64,000 bases of DNA from Arthrobacter sp. SLBN-122 (GTDB taxonomy: Bacteria; Actinomycetota; Actinomycetes; Actinomycetales; Micrococcaceae), in contig NZ_VFMS01000001.1 in NCBI RefSeq assembly GCF_006715165.1, positions 3,596,001 to 3,660,000 of the forward strand. Reading direction: 5' to 3'. Below the pieces are notes generated by a model. That model searched no databases. It had not been told where the DNA came from and saw nothing but the letters and a program-made list of their open reading frames with translations. Positions 36,211 to 45,098 of the stretch are shown here, one piece after another. Position numbers and translations under genes: made by a program. How positions within the stretch are numbered: position 1 is the first letter of the stretch; each line of letters starts with the position of its first letter.

Positions 36211-37350
36211 TTACGGAAGGTGCCGTTCCTCCGGACCGATGTACTCGCTCAGCGGCCTGATCAGGGAGTTGGCGTCCAGCTGCTCCATGATGTGTGCGGT
36301 CCAGCCCGTGATCCGGCTGGCCACGAACAGGGGAGTGAATGTTGGTGTATCAAAACCCATCAGGTGGTAGGTGGGTCCGGCCGGGTAGTCGAGGTTCGGT
36401 TTGATGGCTTTCGCCTCATCCATCGCCGACTCCAGGCCGTTGTACAGCCCCAGCAGTTCGGGCCGGCCGTAGTGGGCAATCATCTTGTCCAGCGCGGCCT
36501 TCATGGTGGGGACCCTGGAGTCGCCGTGCTTGTAGACGCGGTGTCCGAAGCCCATGACCTTCTTCTTCTGCGCCAGGGCGTCTTCCATCCACGCCTTGGC
36601 CCGGGCGGCTGCTTCCTCCAGTGACTCCTCCTGCCGGATGCCAATTTCGTCGAACGTGTGCATGACGGCTTCGTTCGCGCCGCCGTGCAGCGGGCCCTTC
36701 AGGGCCCCGATGGCACCGGTCACGGCGGAATGCAGGTCCGAGAGCGTGGAGGTGATGACCCGGGCCGTGAAGGTGGACGCGTTGAAGGAGTGCTCGGCAT
36801 AAAGGATCATCGAGACGTTGAAAGCCTCCACTACCTCCGGCACCTGTTCCTCGCCAAAGGCCATCCACAGGAAGTTCGCCGAGTAGCCAAGGTCTTCGCG
36901 GGGTTCCACCACATCCTGCCCATGGCGGCGGCGCTGGTCGTAGGCCACTACCGCCGGCATGGCGGCGAAGAGGTCAACGGCCTTGGCCATGTTCGCTTCC
37001 CGGGAGGAATCCTCCGCCAACGGATGCCGTGCCCCCATGACGGAGGCGGCGGTCCGGCATACGTCCATCGGGTGCGAGGTGGCGGGCAGGGCATCAATCA
37101 CCTGTTTCACCACCGGATCAAGGGCGCGGCCGGCGCGTTCCCGTGCAGTGAACTCCGCAAGCTGGTCCTTGGTGGGCAGTTCGCCGTTCCACAGCAGGTA
37201 CGCCACTTCCTCGAAGCTGCACCTGGCGGCCAGCTCCTGGACGGGGTAGCCGCGGTAGAGCAGGGAGTTCGTGTCAGGGTTGACCTTGGAAACGGCGGTG
37301 TAGTCCACCACCACGCCGGCAAGGCCCTTTTTGATCTCATTTTCAGCCAT
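36211..37350 (-). CDS. prpC: 2-methylcitrate synthase / citrate synthase II
   Basis: Condenses propionyl-CoA with oxaloacetate. The 379-residue citrate-synthase-fold protein has LKGPLHGGANEAVMHTF with catalytic His, VMGFGHRVYKHGDSRVP with the second His, and the C-terminal catalytic Asp region. Its short length and KKGLAGVVVDYTAVSKV N-terminus are typical of methylcitrate synthases. The ATG is preceded by AAAGGAG. It is the last gene of gntR-prpD-prpB-prpC, 62 nt after prpB. Confidence 0.95.
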   Translation of the reverse strand: MAENEIKKGLAGVVVDYTAVSKVNPDTNSLLYRGYPVQELAARCSFEEVAYLLWNGELPTKDQLAEFTARERAGRALDPVVKQVIDALPATSHPMDVCRTAASVMGARHPLAEDSSREANMAKAVDLFAAMPAVVAYDQRRRHGQDVVEPREDLGYSANFLWMAFGEEQVPEVVEAFNVSMILYAEHSFNASTFTARVITSTLSDLHSAVTGAIGALKGPLHGGANEAVMHTFDEIGIRQEESLEEAAARAKAWMEDALAQKKKVMGFGHRVYKHGDSRVPTMKAALDKMIAHYGRPELLGLYNGLESAMDEAKAIKPNLDYPAGPTYHLMGFDTPTFTPLFVASRITGWTAHIMEQLDANSLIRPLSEYIGPEERHLP

Positions 37351-37412
37351 GCTGAAACTCCTTTGTTCCTAAAGCCTGTTGGTCCGGCCGCGGCCGGGAT
37401 TCCGGTTGGATA

Positions 37413-38315
37413 TCAGGTGCCGGGGATCTGGAAATTGAACACGCCGGTGTCAAAGCGGTTGTAGGCCTCATAATCAACGAGGTCGTAGAGCCTGGCACGG
37501 GTCAGCATGCTTGGAACCTGTGCCTCCTGGGTGCCGTCGGATTTGATCGATTCCAGAGTACGCTCAGCAGCGCCCATGGCACTACGGAGCAGCGTTACCG
37601 GATAAATCACCATGTTCACGCCCACACCGGCCAACTCGTCAACGGTGAAAAGGTCGCTTTTTCCGAACTCTGTCATGTTGGCCAGGATAGGCACGTCCAC
37701 GGCTTCCCGGATGGCCCGGAACTCGCTGAGGTCCCGCATGGCTTCGGGGAAAATCGCGTCCGCCCCGGCTTCGACGAGCGCCTTGGCCCGCTGCTGCGCG
37801 GCTTCCAGCCCGTCGGTGGCGCGGACGTCGGTGCGGGCCATAATCAGGAAGTTGGGGTCGCGGCGGGCGTCGGCGGCGGCGCGGATGCGTTTGGTGGCGG
37901 TGTCCAGATCCACCACGTTCTTGCCGTCCAGGTGGCCGCAGCGTTTGGGGTTGAACTGGTCCTCGATATGGCCGCCGGCCAGGCCCGCGTTCTCGAGTTC
38001 CTGCACCGTGCGGGCCACGTTCATGGGTTCGCCGAAGCCGGTGTCGGCGTCGACAATCGAGGGGAGGTCGGTCATGCGGGCGATCTGCCCGGCCCGCGTC
38101 GCCACCTCGGTGAGCGTGGTCAGGCCGATGTCGGGCAGGCCGAGGTCGTTGGCCAGGACGGCGCCGGAGATGTACACCCCGGCGAAGCCCTTCTCCTCGA
38201 TCAGCCGCGCCGAGAGCGGATTGAACGCACCGGGGAACTGCTGGATGGTCCCGGAGGCAAGCAGTTCCCGGAACCGGACCCGCTTCTGCTCGGGAGTGGT
38301 CTTCGAATACAGCAT
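37413..38315 (-). CDS. prpB: 2-methylisocitrate lyase
   Basis: Cleaves methylisocitrate to pyruvate and succinate. The 300-residue TIM-barrel of the isocitrate lyase superfamily has the active-site KRCGH motif (QFNPKRCGHLDG), PSIVDADTGFGEP for metal binding, and ARTDVRATDGLEAA. The ATG directly abuts the prpD stop (TAAATG, no gap), so translation is probably coupled. Confidence 0.96.
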   Translation of the reverse strand: MLYSKTTPEQKRVRFRELLASGTIQQFPGAFNPLSARLIEEKGFAGVYISGAVLANDLGLPDIGLTTLTEVATRAGQIARMTDLPSIVDADTGFGEPMNVARTVQELENAGLAGGHIEDQFNPKRCGHLDGKNVVDLDTATKRIRAAADARRDPNFLIMARTDVRATDGLEAAQQRAKALVEAGADAIFPEAMRDLSEFRAIREAVDVPILANMTEFGKSDLFTVDELAGVGVNMVIYPVTLLRSAMGAAERTLESIKSDGTQEAQVPSMLTRARLYDLVDYEAYNRFDTGVFNFQIPGT

Positions 38316-39836
38316 TTAGAACAGTCCCTTCGGCGCGGCCGCGGGGTCGATGACGCCAAGGGCGGCGGTGATGTTCAGCTGGTCCAGTTCCCCGGCTGCA
38401 AGTTCCGGGAGGCGTTCGACGGCGGCGAGGAACCGTTCGATTTCGGCCTCCTCCACGAGCCCGGCGGCGAGGGTGCGGAACTTGTTGACGTACTGTTCAC
38501 GGGCGAACGGCCGGGCACCGAGCGGGTGGGCGTCGGCAACAGCGATCTGGTCGGTGATGACGGAGCCGTCCTTGAGCGTGATTTCCACGGAGCCGCCGAA
38601 GGCCTTCTCGGCAATGTCCAGGGAGTGGTAGCGGCGAGTCCATTCCGGATCCTCCACGGTTGTCACCTTGTGCCACAGCTCCACGGTGTCCGGGCGCGCG
38701 GCGCGCTGCGGGGCGTAGGAGTCCACGTGGTGCCAGGCTCCGTCCTGCAGGGCCACGGTGAAGATGTACGGGATGGAGTGGTCCAGGGTCTCCCGGGACG
38801 CGGTGGGGCTGTACTTCTGGGGGTCGTTCGCGCCGGAGCCGATCACGTAGTGCGTGTGGTGGCTGGTCTTGATCAGCACGGATGCAACGTTGGCCGGGTC
38901 TGTGACCTCCGGGTGTTCACGGTGCAGCTTGCGGGCCAGGTCGATCCAGGCCTGGGCCTGGTATTCGGCTGAGTGTTCCTTGGTGTAGGTGTCCAGGATG
39001 GCTCGCTTGGCTTCACCGGGGGTGGGCAGCGGAACCATGTAGGATGCGTCCGGACCATCGAGCATCCAGGCGATGACGCCGTCTTCGCCTTCGTAGATCG
39101 GCACGGGGGAGGTCTGGCCCCGCATGGCCCGGTCCGCGGACTCGATAGCCATCTTGCCGGCAAACGCCGGGGCATGGGCCTTCCAGGTGGAGATCTCACC
39201 CTTGCGGGACTGCCGGGTGGCGGTGGTGGTGTGCAGCGCCTGGCCCACCGACTGGAAGATGGTTTCGACGTCGAGGCCCAGCAGGGTGCCGATGCCTGCG
39301 GCCGCGGAGGGGCCCAGGTGCGCCACGTGGTCGATCTTGTGCTTGTGCAGGCATATGGCTTTGACCAGGTTGACCTGGATCTCGTACCCGGTGGCGATGC
39401 CGCGCACCAGGTCGTGGCCGTTGGCGCCAACGTGCTGGGCGACGGCGAGGATCGGCGGGATGTTGTCCCCCGGGTGGGAGTAGTCGGCGGCGAGGAAGGT
39501 GTCGTGGTAGTCCAGTTCCCGTACGGCCACGCCGTTGGCCCAGGCGGCCCACTCCGGGGCGACGCGTTCCTCGATGCCGAACACCTTGGAACCCTTGCCG
39601 CCCGTGCTGGGACCGTGGGTCAGTGCCTGGGCGCGGGCTGCGACGATGGGAGCCCGGTTCAGGGAGGCGATGGCCACCGAAGCGTTATCGATAATCCGGT
39701 TGATCACCATGTCGGTCACTTCGTCAGACACAGCCACGGGGTCCGCAGCAACCTGGGCGATCTTGTACGCGAGCTGGTCCTCACGCGGGAGGTTTTCTTC
39801 GCTGCGGTAGACGCGGACGTGGTGTTCCTTAACCAT
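38316..39836 (-). CDS. prpD: 2-methylcitrate dehydratase (MmgE/PrpD family)
   Basis: Dehydrates 2-methylcitrate to 2-methylaconitate/cis-aconitate-type intermediates. The 506-residue product shows [22 protein letters not shown] split around conserved residues, [16 protein letters not shown], and [15 protein letters not shown], all PrpD features. ATG 39836 has AAAAGGAGCATC upstream; the longer open frame to 40124 lies inside the regulator gene on the same strand. It overlaps the gntR stop by 8 nt. No acnM or prpF is seen, so this unit uses the PrpD route. Confidence 0.94.
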   Translation of the reverse strand: MVKEHHVRVYRSEENLPREDQLAYKIAQVAADPVAVSDEVTDMVINRIIDNASVAIASLNRAPIVAARAQALTHGPSTGGKGSKVFGIEERVAPEWAAWANGVAVRELDYHDTFLAADYSHPGDNIPPILAVAQHVGANGHDLVRGIATGYEIQVNLVKAICLHKHKIDHVAHLGPSAAAGIGTLLGLDVETIFQSVGQALHTTTATRQSRKGEISTWKAHAPAFAGKMAIESADRAMRGQTSPVPIYEGEDGVIAWMLDGPDASYMVPLPTPGEAKRAILDTYTKEHSAEYQAQAWIDLARKLHREHPEVTDPANVASVLIKTSHHTHYVIGSGANDPQKYSPTASRETLDHSIPYIFTVALQDGAWHHVDSYAPQRAARPDTVELWHKVTTVEDPEWTRRYHSLDIAEKAFGGSVEITLKDGSVITDQIAVADAHPLGARPFAREQYVNKFRTLAAGLVEEAEIERFLAAVERLPELAAGELDQLNITAALGVIDPAAAPKGLF

Positions 39837-40485
39837 GATGCTCCTTTTGGTGGGATGTATGGGTTGCTTTGACGCGGGAGAGGCTGCGGTGCAGGTGGAC
39901 GATGGTGGCCGCCTCGGCAAGCCTCGGATTGCCGGCCGCGATGGCCTCCGCGATGGCGGCATGCTCGGCAGCGGCGGCAGTGAGGCGGCACGCGTCATCG
40001 GCGGCAAGCCGGCGGATCCGGACCAGGTGGACGCGCAGGCTCCGCATGGCCTGGGCCAGGTAGGAGTTGGAGATGGCTGCGTCGATGGCTGCATCCAGCC
40101 GGCCCACCAGTTCGTAGTATTCATGCAGGGCAGGGTGATCGCCGCCGATCAATTCAGGAGCCCGGAGAAGTTCATGCTGCAGGTGCTCGAAGGTATTGGC
40201 GTCGCCGCGGCGTGCGGCCAAGGCTGCCGCCCTGCCTTCGAGGGTTTCGCGAAGCTCGAACAGTTCGTCGATGTCTTCCAGGGAAATGTCGCTGACCACC
40301 ACGCCGCGGCCGCCCGCCGTCGTCAATCCTTCCGCCGTAAGGCGGCCCAGGGCTTCCCGCAGCGGCGTTCGTGAGACGCCCAGGCGCTCGGACTGTTCCA
40401 CCTCGGCAAGGACCGTCCCCGGGGCCAGACGCCATTCGATGATGTCGTCCCGCAGGGCGGCATAGGCTTTGTCGCTGGCGCGCAT
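39829..40485 (-). CDS. GntR-family (FCD type) transcriptional regulator of the prp genes
   Basis: A 218-residue regulator with an N-terminal winged helix ([40 protein letters not shown]) and a C-terminal all-helical FCD ligand-binding domain whose histidines ([29 protein letters not shown]) could bind a metal and a carboxylate. ATG 40485 follows AAGGAGAC. First gene of the methylcitrate operon and divergent from prpE, so it probably represses both, using the GTATAC palindromes in between; the ligand may be a methylcitrate-cycle acid (inference). Confidence 0.9.
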   Translation of the reverse strand: MRASDKAYAALRDDIIEWRLAPGTVLAEVEQSERLGVSRTPLREALGRLTAEGLTTAGGRGVVVSDISLEDIDELFELRETLEGRAAALAARRGDANTFEHLQHELLRAPELIGGDHPALHEYYELVGRLDAAIDAAISNSYLAQAMRSLRVHLVRIRRLAADDACRLTAAAAEHAAIAEAIAAGNPRLAEAATIVHLHRSLSRVKATHTSHQKEHHG

Positions 40486-40515
40486 GCCCGTCTCCTTCCT
40501 CGGCTGAGGGCTCCA

Positions 40516-40589
40516 GTGTATACACAAGTGCTGTTGTTTTGGGAAGAAGAAGGAAAAAAGCGCGAAAGGAGGCTCTTCTGTATACAGAA
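40516..40589. promoter_or_regulatory. two GTATAC-centred palindromes, probable GntR operators
   Basis: GTGTATACAC (40516-40525) and TTCTGTATACAGAA (40576-40589) are perfect palindromes sharing TGTATACA, 62 bp apart centre to centre, in the 172-bp gap between gntR and prpE. FadR/FCD-type GntR proteins bind short TNGTNNNACNA-like or GTATAC palindromes. Their placement suits repression of both divergent units. Confidence 0.7.
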
Positions 40590-40657
40590 CCTCTTGTTAC
40601 CCGCGGAGGGGCCAGCTACCATGAGCTGCATCACAATGTCGTGGACGGGATTACGTT

Positions 40658-42562
40658 ATGGTCAGCAACAGCTATCGGGATACCTACCGGCGCAGCATTG
40701 AAGAGCCGGAAGATTTCTGGCTGGAGGCGGCGGAAAAGATCCACTGGAGCGCTGCTCCTGCCCGGGCACTGGACTCCAGCCGGGCGCCGCTCTACAGCTG
40801 GTTTCCGGACGGCGCACTGAATACCTGCTACAACGCCCTGGACCGGCACGTCGCCGAAGGCCGGGGGGAGCAGGACGCACTGATCCATGACTCCGCCATG
40901 CTGGGAACCCGGCAGCGTTTCACCTATGCCGAACTGACCGGCCTCGTGGCCCGCTTCGCCGGCGTGCTGCGCGGCCACGGCGTGGGCAAGGGGGACCGCG
41001 TGGTCATCTACATGCCGATGATCCCGGAAGCCGCCATTGCCATGCTGGCAACCGCCAGGCTCGGCGCCGTCCATTCCGTGGTCTTCGGCGGTTTTGCGCC
41101 CAAGGAGCTCGCGGCCAGGATCCGGGACGCCGCACCTGCTGCGGTGGTCACCGCCTCGGGCGGGATCGAACCCATGCGCCGCATCGAGTACCTGCCGGCC
41201 GTCGCGGAGGCGCTTGAGTTGGCAGGCGCCCGGGACATTCCCGTGTTGGTCAAGGAGCGGGACGGTTTCGCGTCCAAGGCGGCGGACCGGGCCGGGTGGC
41301 TGGACTGGGATATGGAAATGGCTTCTGCGCAGCCGGCCGCTCCCGTTGACGTAAAGGCCACCGATCCGCTTTACATCCTCTACACATCGGGGACCACCGG
41401 CACTCCCAAGGGGGTGGTCCGGGACAATGGCGGCCACGCCGTCGCGCTGCGCTGGACGCTGGAGAATATCTACGACGTCGGTCCGGGCGACGTGATGTGG
41501 ACTGCCTCGGATGTGGGCTGGGTGGTGGGACACTCCTACATCGTCTACGGGCCGCTGCTCGCCGGCGCCACCACGGTGATGTACGAAGGCAAACCGGTTG
41601 GTACCCCGGATGCGGGTGCCTTCTGGCGGGTGGTCCAGGACCACAAGGTCAACGTGCTCTTTACCGCCCCCACGGCGCTGCGCGCCATCCGCAAGGCCGA
41701 TCCTGAGGCATCGCTGCTGGGCAGGTATGACATCTCCAGCCTGCAGACCCTGTTCACTGCGGGTGAGCGGCTGGACACTGACACCTTCCACTGGGCATCC
41801 CGGGTCCTTGGCGTGCCGGTGGTGGACCATTGGTGGCAGACGGAGACCGGCTGGGCCATCTGTGCCAACCCGCGCGGCCTGGAGCCCCTGCCCATCAAGG
41901 CCGGTTCCCCCAGCGTTCCGATGCCCGGCTACCGGCTGCGGATTCTCGACGGGACCGGCGATGCGGTGGCAGCCGGCGCCGAGGGCAACATCGTGCTGGG
42001 GCTGCCGTTGCCGCCTGGCACGCTGACCACTCTTTGGGGTAACGACGAACGCTTCATCTCTTCTTACCTGACGGCCTTCGATGGCTGCTACGCCACCGGC
42101 GATTCGGGCTACCAGGACCAGGATGGGTACCTCTTTGTCATGGGCCGCACCGACGACATCATCAACGTCGCCGGACACCGGCTTTCCACCGGCGCCATCG
42201 AACAAGTCCTCGGCCAGCACCCTGCCGTGGCCGAGTGCGCGGTGATCGGCCTCGCCGATTCCCTCAAGGGCCAGCGTCCCAGTGGCTACGTGGTGCTCAA
42301 GTCCGGCGTCGACATTCCTGAAGACGTCCTGGCCAAGGACCTGGTGGCATTGGTGCGCCGGGACATTGGTGCGGTTGCGGATTTCAAGCAGGTGACGGTG
42401 GTGGATGCCCTGCCGAAGACGCGGTCCGGGAAGATCCTCCGCAAGACCATGCGCCAGATAGCCGACGGCGAGGAGTATACAGTGCCTTCCACCATTGAGG
42501 ATCCGGGGGTCATCGACCAGTTGATCGGAGCACTCCGGGTGGACGGACCGGAAGCCGGCTGA
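40658..42562 (+). CDS. prpE: propionate--CoA ligase
   Basis: Activates propionate to propionyl-CoA, the entry to the methylcitrate cycle. The 634-residue AMP-forming acyl-CoA synthetase has the P-loop YTSGTTGTPKGVVRDNGGH, whose VVRDNGGHAVAL continuation is PrpE-like rather than acetyl-CoA synthetase-like, WWQTETGW, and the C-terminal catalytic lysine in KTRSGKILRKTMRQIA, a known site of lysine acetylation in the family. ATG 40658 is used; the upstream palindromes point to control by the GntR protein. Acetate use cannot be excluded. Confidence 0.92.
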   Translation: MVSNSYRDTYRRSIEEPEDFWLEAAEKIHWSAAPARALDSSRAPLYSWFPDGALNTCYNALDRHVAEGRGEQDALIHDSAMLGTRQRFTYAELTGLVARFAGVLRGHGVGKGDRVVIYMPMIPEAAIAMLATARLGAVHSVVFGGFAPKELAARIRDAAPAAVVTASGGIEPMRRIEYLPAVAEALELAGARDIPVLVKERDGFASKAADRAGWLDWDMEMASAQPAAPVDVKATDPLYILYTSGTTGTPKGVVRDNGGHAVALRWTLENIYDVGPGDVMWTASDVGWVVGHSYIVYGPLLAGATTVMYEGKPVGTPDAGAFWRVVQDHKVNVLFTAPTALRAIRKADPEASLLGRYDISSLQTLFTAGERLDTDTFHWASRVLGVPVVDHWWQTETGWAICANPRGLEPLPIKAGSPSVPMPGYRLRILDGTGDAVAAGAEGNIVLGLPLPPGTLTTLWGNDERFISSYLTAFDGCYATGDSGYQDQDGYLFVMGRTDDIINVAGHRLSTGAIEQVLGQHPAVAECAVIGLADSLKGQRPSGYVVLKSGVDIPEDVLAKDLVALVRRDIGAVADFKQVTVVDALPKTRSGKILRKTMRQIADGEEYTVPSTIEDPGVIDQLIGALRVDGPEAG

Positions 42563-42598
42563 AAGGGGAATCCAAGGGCCGTCCAACCCCGATTCAGT

Positions 42599-43312
42599 TC
42601 AGCGGGGGTTCCAGCGGTATTCGTTTTCCGGCCTGCCGGGCGTGCCATAGCGGGCGGTCCGCGAAACGGTGCCGGCATCGGCAAGGTATTCGAGGTAGCG
42701 CCGCGCCGTCACGCGTGACATGCCCAGGGCGTCCATGACTTCGGTGGCGGACACTGCTTCCGGCTGCCGGCGGAGAAACTCCTGGACGGAGCCCAGCGTC
42801 GAGGTGGAAAGGCCCTTGGGAAGCGGGAGTTCGGACGGCGCCCTGAGGCTGGCAAAGGCCCTGTCCACTTCACTTTGGGACGCACCCCCCTTGCCGGGAC
42901 CGCCGCTGGAACCACCCAGTTGCTGGCGGAACAGGCGGTAGTTTTCGAGCTTGTCGGAGAACGTTGCGAACGTGAAGGGCTTGATCAGGTACTGGACCAC
43001 GCCGATTGCCACCGCGCTGCGTACGATCGCAAGTTCACGCACTGCCGTGATCGCGATGATGTCCGCGAGGATGCCCGCCGAACGCATCCGCCGGGCGATG
43101 TCCAGGCCATGCAGGTCTGGCAGGTTCATGTCCAGCAGGACCAGTTCCACAGGCTGTCCCGCGGCCACGAATTCGTTCAGCAGCCGCAGGGCAGACTGGC
43201 CGTCGGGGGCAGTCCCGGCCAGCTCGAATCCTTCCAGCCTTCCCACGTAGGCAGCGTGCGCTGCCGAAGCGATGGCCTCGTCTTCGACGACGAGGACCCG
43301 GATGTTGCTCAC
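42599..43312 (-). CDS. CitB/DcuR-type response regulator
   Basis: A 237-residue regulator: receiver domain with phospho-acceptor Asp in LVLLDMNLPDLHG, conserved ITAV and LIKPF, and a C-terminal winged helix (AVSATEVMDALGMSRVTARRYLEYL) of the CitB type. The GTG start overlaps the kinase stop (GTGA). With the kinase it should sense C4-dicarboxylates or citrate and control transport, most likely dctA next door. Confidence 0.92.
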   Translation of the reverse strand: MSNIRVLVVEDEAIASAAHAAYVGRLEGFELAGTAPDGQSALRLLNEFVAAGQPVELVLLDMNLPDLHGLDIARRMRSAGILADIIAITAVRELAIVRSAVAIGVVQYLIKPFTFATFSDKLENYRLFRQQLGGSSGGPGKGGASQSEVDRAFASLRAPSELPLPKGLSTSTLGSVQEFLRRQPEAVSATEVMDALGMSRVTARRYLEYLADAGTVSRTARYGTPGRPENEYRWNPR

Positions 43313-44940
43313 TGTCTGTGCTCCTTCTCCGCGGACGCTGCGGGCAGGAATACTTCGAACTTGGCGCCGCGCCGGCCGTTGATGGCCAGCGTACCGCCCA
43401 AACGCTGCACCGCCTGCCGGACCAGCGCAAGGCCGATGCCCCGGCCTCCGGGCCCCGCGGGCTTCGTGCTGAATCCGTGCCGGAAGATCTTTTCCGCGTC
43501 CGCGGGGTCGATGGGCGTCCCGGAGTCGTTTACGGCGATATCCAGGCCTTCGTCGTCGGCCTCCAGGGTCAGTTCCACACGCCGGGGAGGCGGTGCATCG
43601 GCGGCGGCGTCGATGGCGTTGTCCAGCAGGTTGCCCAGGATGGTCACCAGGTCCTGGACGGCCACTCCGGTTGCCGTGCCGGAGCCCAGGGTGGAGACGT
43701 CCAACTGGACGCCGCGTTCGTGGGCTTCGGCCACCTTTCCCATGACCAGTGCGCCCACCACCGGTTCATCGATCGAGCTCACCATGTCATCCGTCAGCTG
43801 CTGGCTCAGGGCCAGGTCCTGGGTGGCAAAGTCCAGGGCTTCCCCGGTCCTTCCCAGTTCCAGGAGCGAAACCATGGTGTGCAGCCGGTTGGCATGTTCG
43901 TGGGTCTGGGCGCGCAGGGCGTCGGAGAGGGTCCGCATGGTCTGCAGTTCATTGCCCAGCGCTTCGATCTCGGTCCGGTCCCGGAGGGTGGCCACGGTGC
44001 CGTACACGGGGACTTTTCCGCGCGTTCCGTGGGATTCAGGACCCCGGGCCGGCCCCTGGTTGACCACCAGCACGCGGGAATCGGTCAGGACCATCTCGTC
44101 CTTGGTGGTCCGTCCGGATTCGAACAGGCTGCGCAGTTCTTCGTCCAAGGGAAGGTCTGCCAGCGATGGGGGCCGGGTGGGATCATTGCTGCCCGTGTCC
44201 GCCAGGCCCAGCAGTTCGGCAGCCTGGTCGTTGTACATCACCACGCGCTTGCGCGCATCGATGAGGATCAGTCCTTCACGGACCGAGTGCAGCACCGATT
44301 CGTAGTAGGCGAACAGCTGCGCCAGCTGCTCGGGACCCCAGCCCCTGGTTACCCGCCGCAGGTACCTGCCCAGCAGCCACGACGCCAGGGAGCCGCCCAC
44401 CAGGAGGGCTATGCCAACGGCCAGCAGGACGGGAAGACGCCCGGCGAAGGCAATATCGACGCTGCGGACAGTGACTCCCACCGCCACGAGCGCCTTGACG
44501 GTCCCCGCGGAATCTTTGACCGGAACAATCGTGCGCACGGACGGGCCCAGGGTCCCGGCCGTGACTTCGGTGAATGGCTGGCCCCGGAGCGCGGCGTCAA
44601 TCGATCCGATGTACGGCCGGCCCAGCTCCTCGTCCCTGGGATGGGTCCAGCGGGTGCGGTCGGGAGCCATGATGGTGATGAAGTCGACGTGGGCCGCGGT
44701 GGTCACATCCCTGGCATACGGCTGCAGGAGGGTGGACGGGTCCGGCGTGACGGCAGCCTGGAGCACCAGGGGATTGGCGGCGATGGAAGCGGCAACTCCT
44801 TCCATCCGGCGGCCGGCCTCGTCATAGGTCCGGTCCCGGGCATCCACGTAGGCGGCGGTTCCCACAATGGCGATAAAGGACACGACGATCAGCAGGTTGG
44901 CCAGGAACAGCCGGCGGGCGATACTCCAGCGGTGGATCAT
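43309..44940 (-). CDS. CitA/DcuS-type sensor histidine kinase
   Basis: A 543-residue membrane kinase. TM1 (LFLANLLIVVSFIAIVGTAAY) and TM2 (LLAVGIALLVGGSLASWLLG) flank an extracytoplasmic Cache/PDC domain of about 150 residues with SVRTIVPVKDSAG, where dicarboxylates bind in DcuS/CitA. A cytoplasmic PAS (LHSVREGLILIDARKRVVMYN split), a H-box THEHANRLHTMVSLLELG and an ATPase domain (ILGNLLDNAIDAA, GGRGIGLALV) follow. ATG 44940 is preceded by GAGAGGCAGG. Divergent from dctA. Confidence 0.92.
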   Translation of the reverse strand: MIHRWSIARRLFLANLLIVVSFIAIVGTAAYVDARDRTYDEAGRRMEGVAASIAANPLVLQAAVTPDPSTLLQPYARDVTTAAHVDFITIMAPDRTRWTHPRDEELGRPYIGSIDAALRGQPFTEVTAGTLGPSVRTIVPVKDSAGTVKALVAVGVTVRSVDIAFAGRLPVLLAVGIALLVGGSLASWLLGRYLRRVTRGWGPEQLAQLFAYYESVLHSVREGLILIDARKRVVMYNDQAAELLGLADTGSNDPTRPPSLADLPLDEELRSLFESGRTTKDEMVLTDSRVLVVNQGPARGPESHGTRGKVPVYGTVATLRDRTEIEALGNELQTMRTLSDALRAQTHEHANRLHTMVSLLELGRTGEALDFATQDLALSQQLTDDMVSSIDEPVVGALVMGKVAEAHERGVQLDVSTLGSGTATGVAVQDLVTILGNLLDNAIDAAADAPPPRRVELTLEADDEGLDIAVNDSGTPIDPADAEKIFRHGFSTKPAGPGGRGIGLALVRQAVQRLGGTLAINGRRGAKFEVFLPAASAEKEHRQ

Positions 44941-44990
44941 GCCTGCCTCTCGTTGACCCTGCGGATGCCGCGACCAATATGAACGCAACG

Positions 44991-45004
44991 GTGAGCTGGA
45001 TCAC
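44991..45004. promoter_or_regulatory. GTGA-N6-TCAC site (CRP/GlxR-like)
   Basis: GTGAGCTGGATCAC is an exact match to the half-site arrangement of CRP-family operators (TGTGA-N6-TCACA). It lies in the 158-bp gap between the sensor kinase and dctA. Binding by a CRP/GlxR homologue is inference. Confidence 0.5.
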
Positions 45005-45098
45005 GGCGTAGCCAATGATGGATATCACACCGCAAGGACGTGACGAGCCCAGAGACTGTGCCCCAGCGTCTATCAGATTATCCATAAGGAGACACATC

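Noticed and set aside
40631..42586. 651-codon minus-strand frame
   Set aside because: Antisense to prpE; a GC-skew artefact with no recognisable domain.
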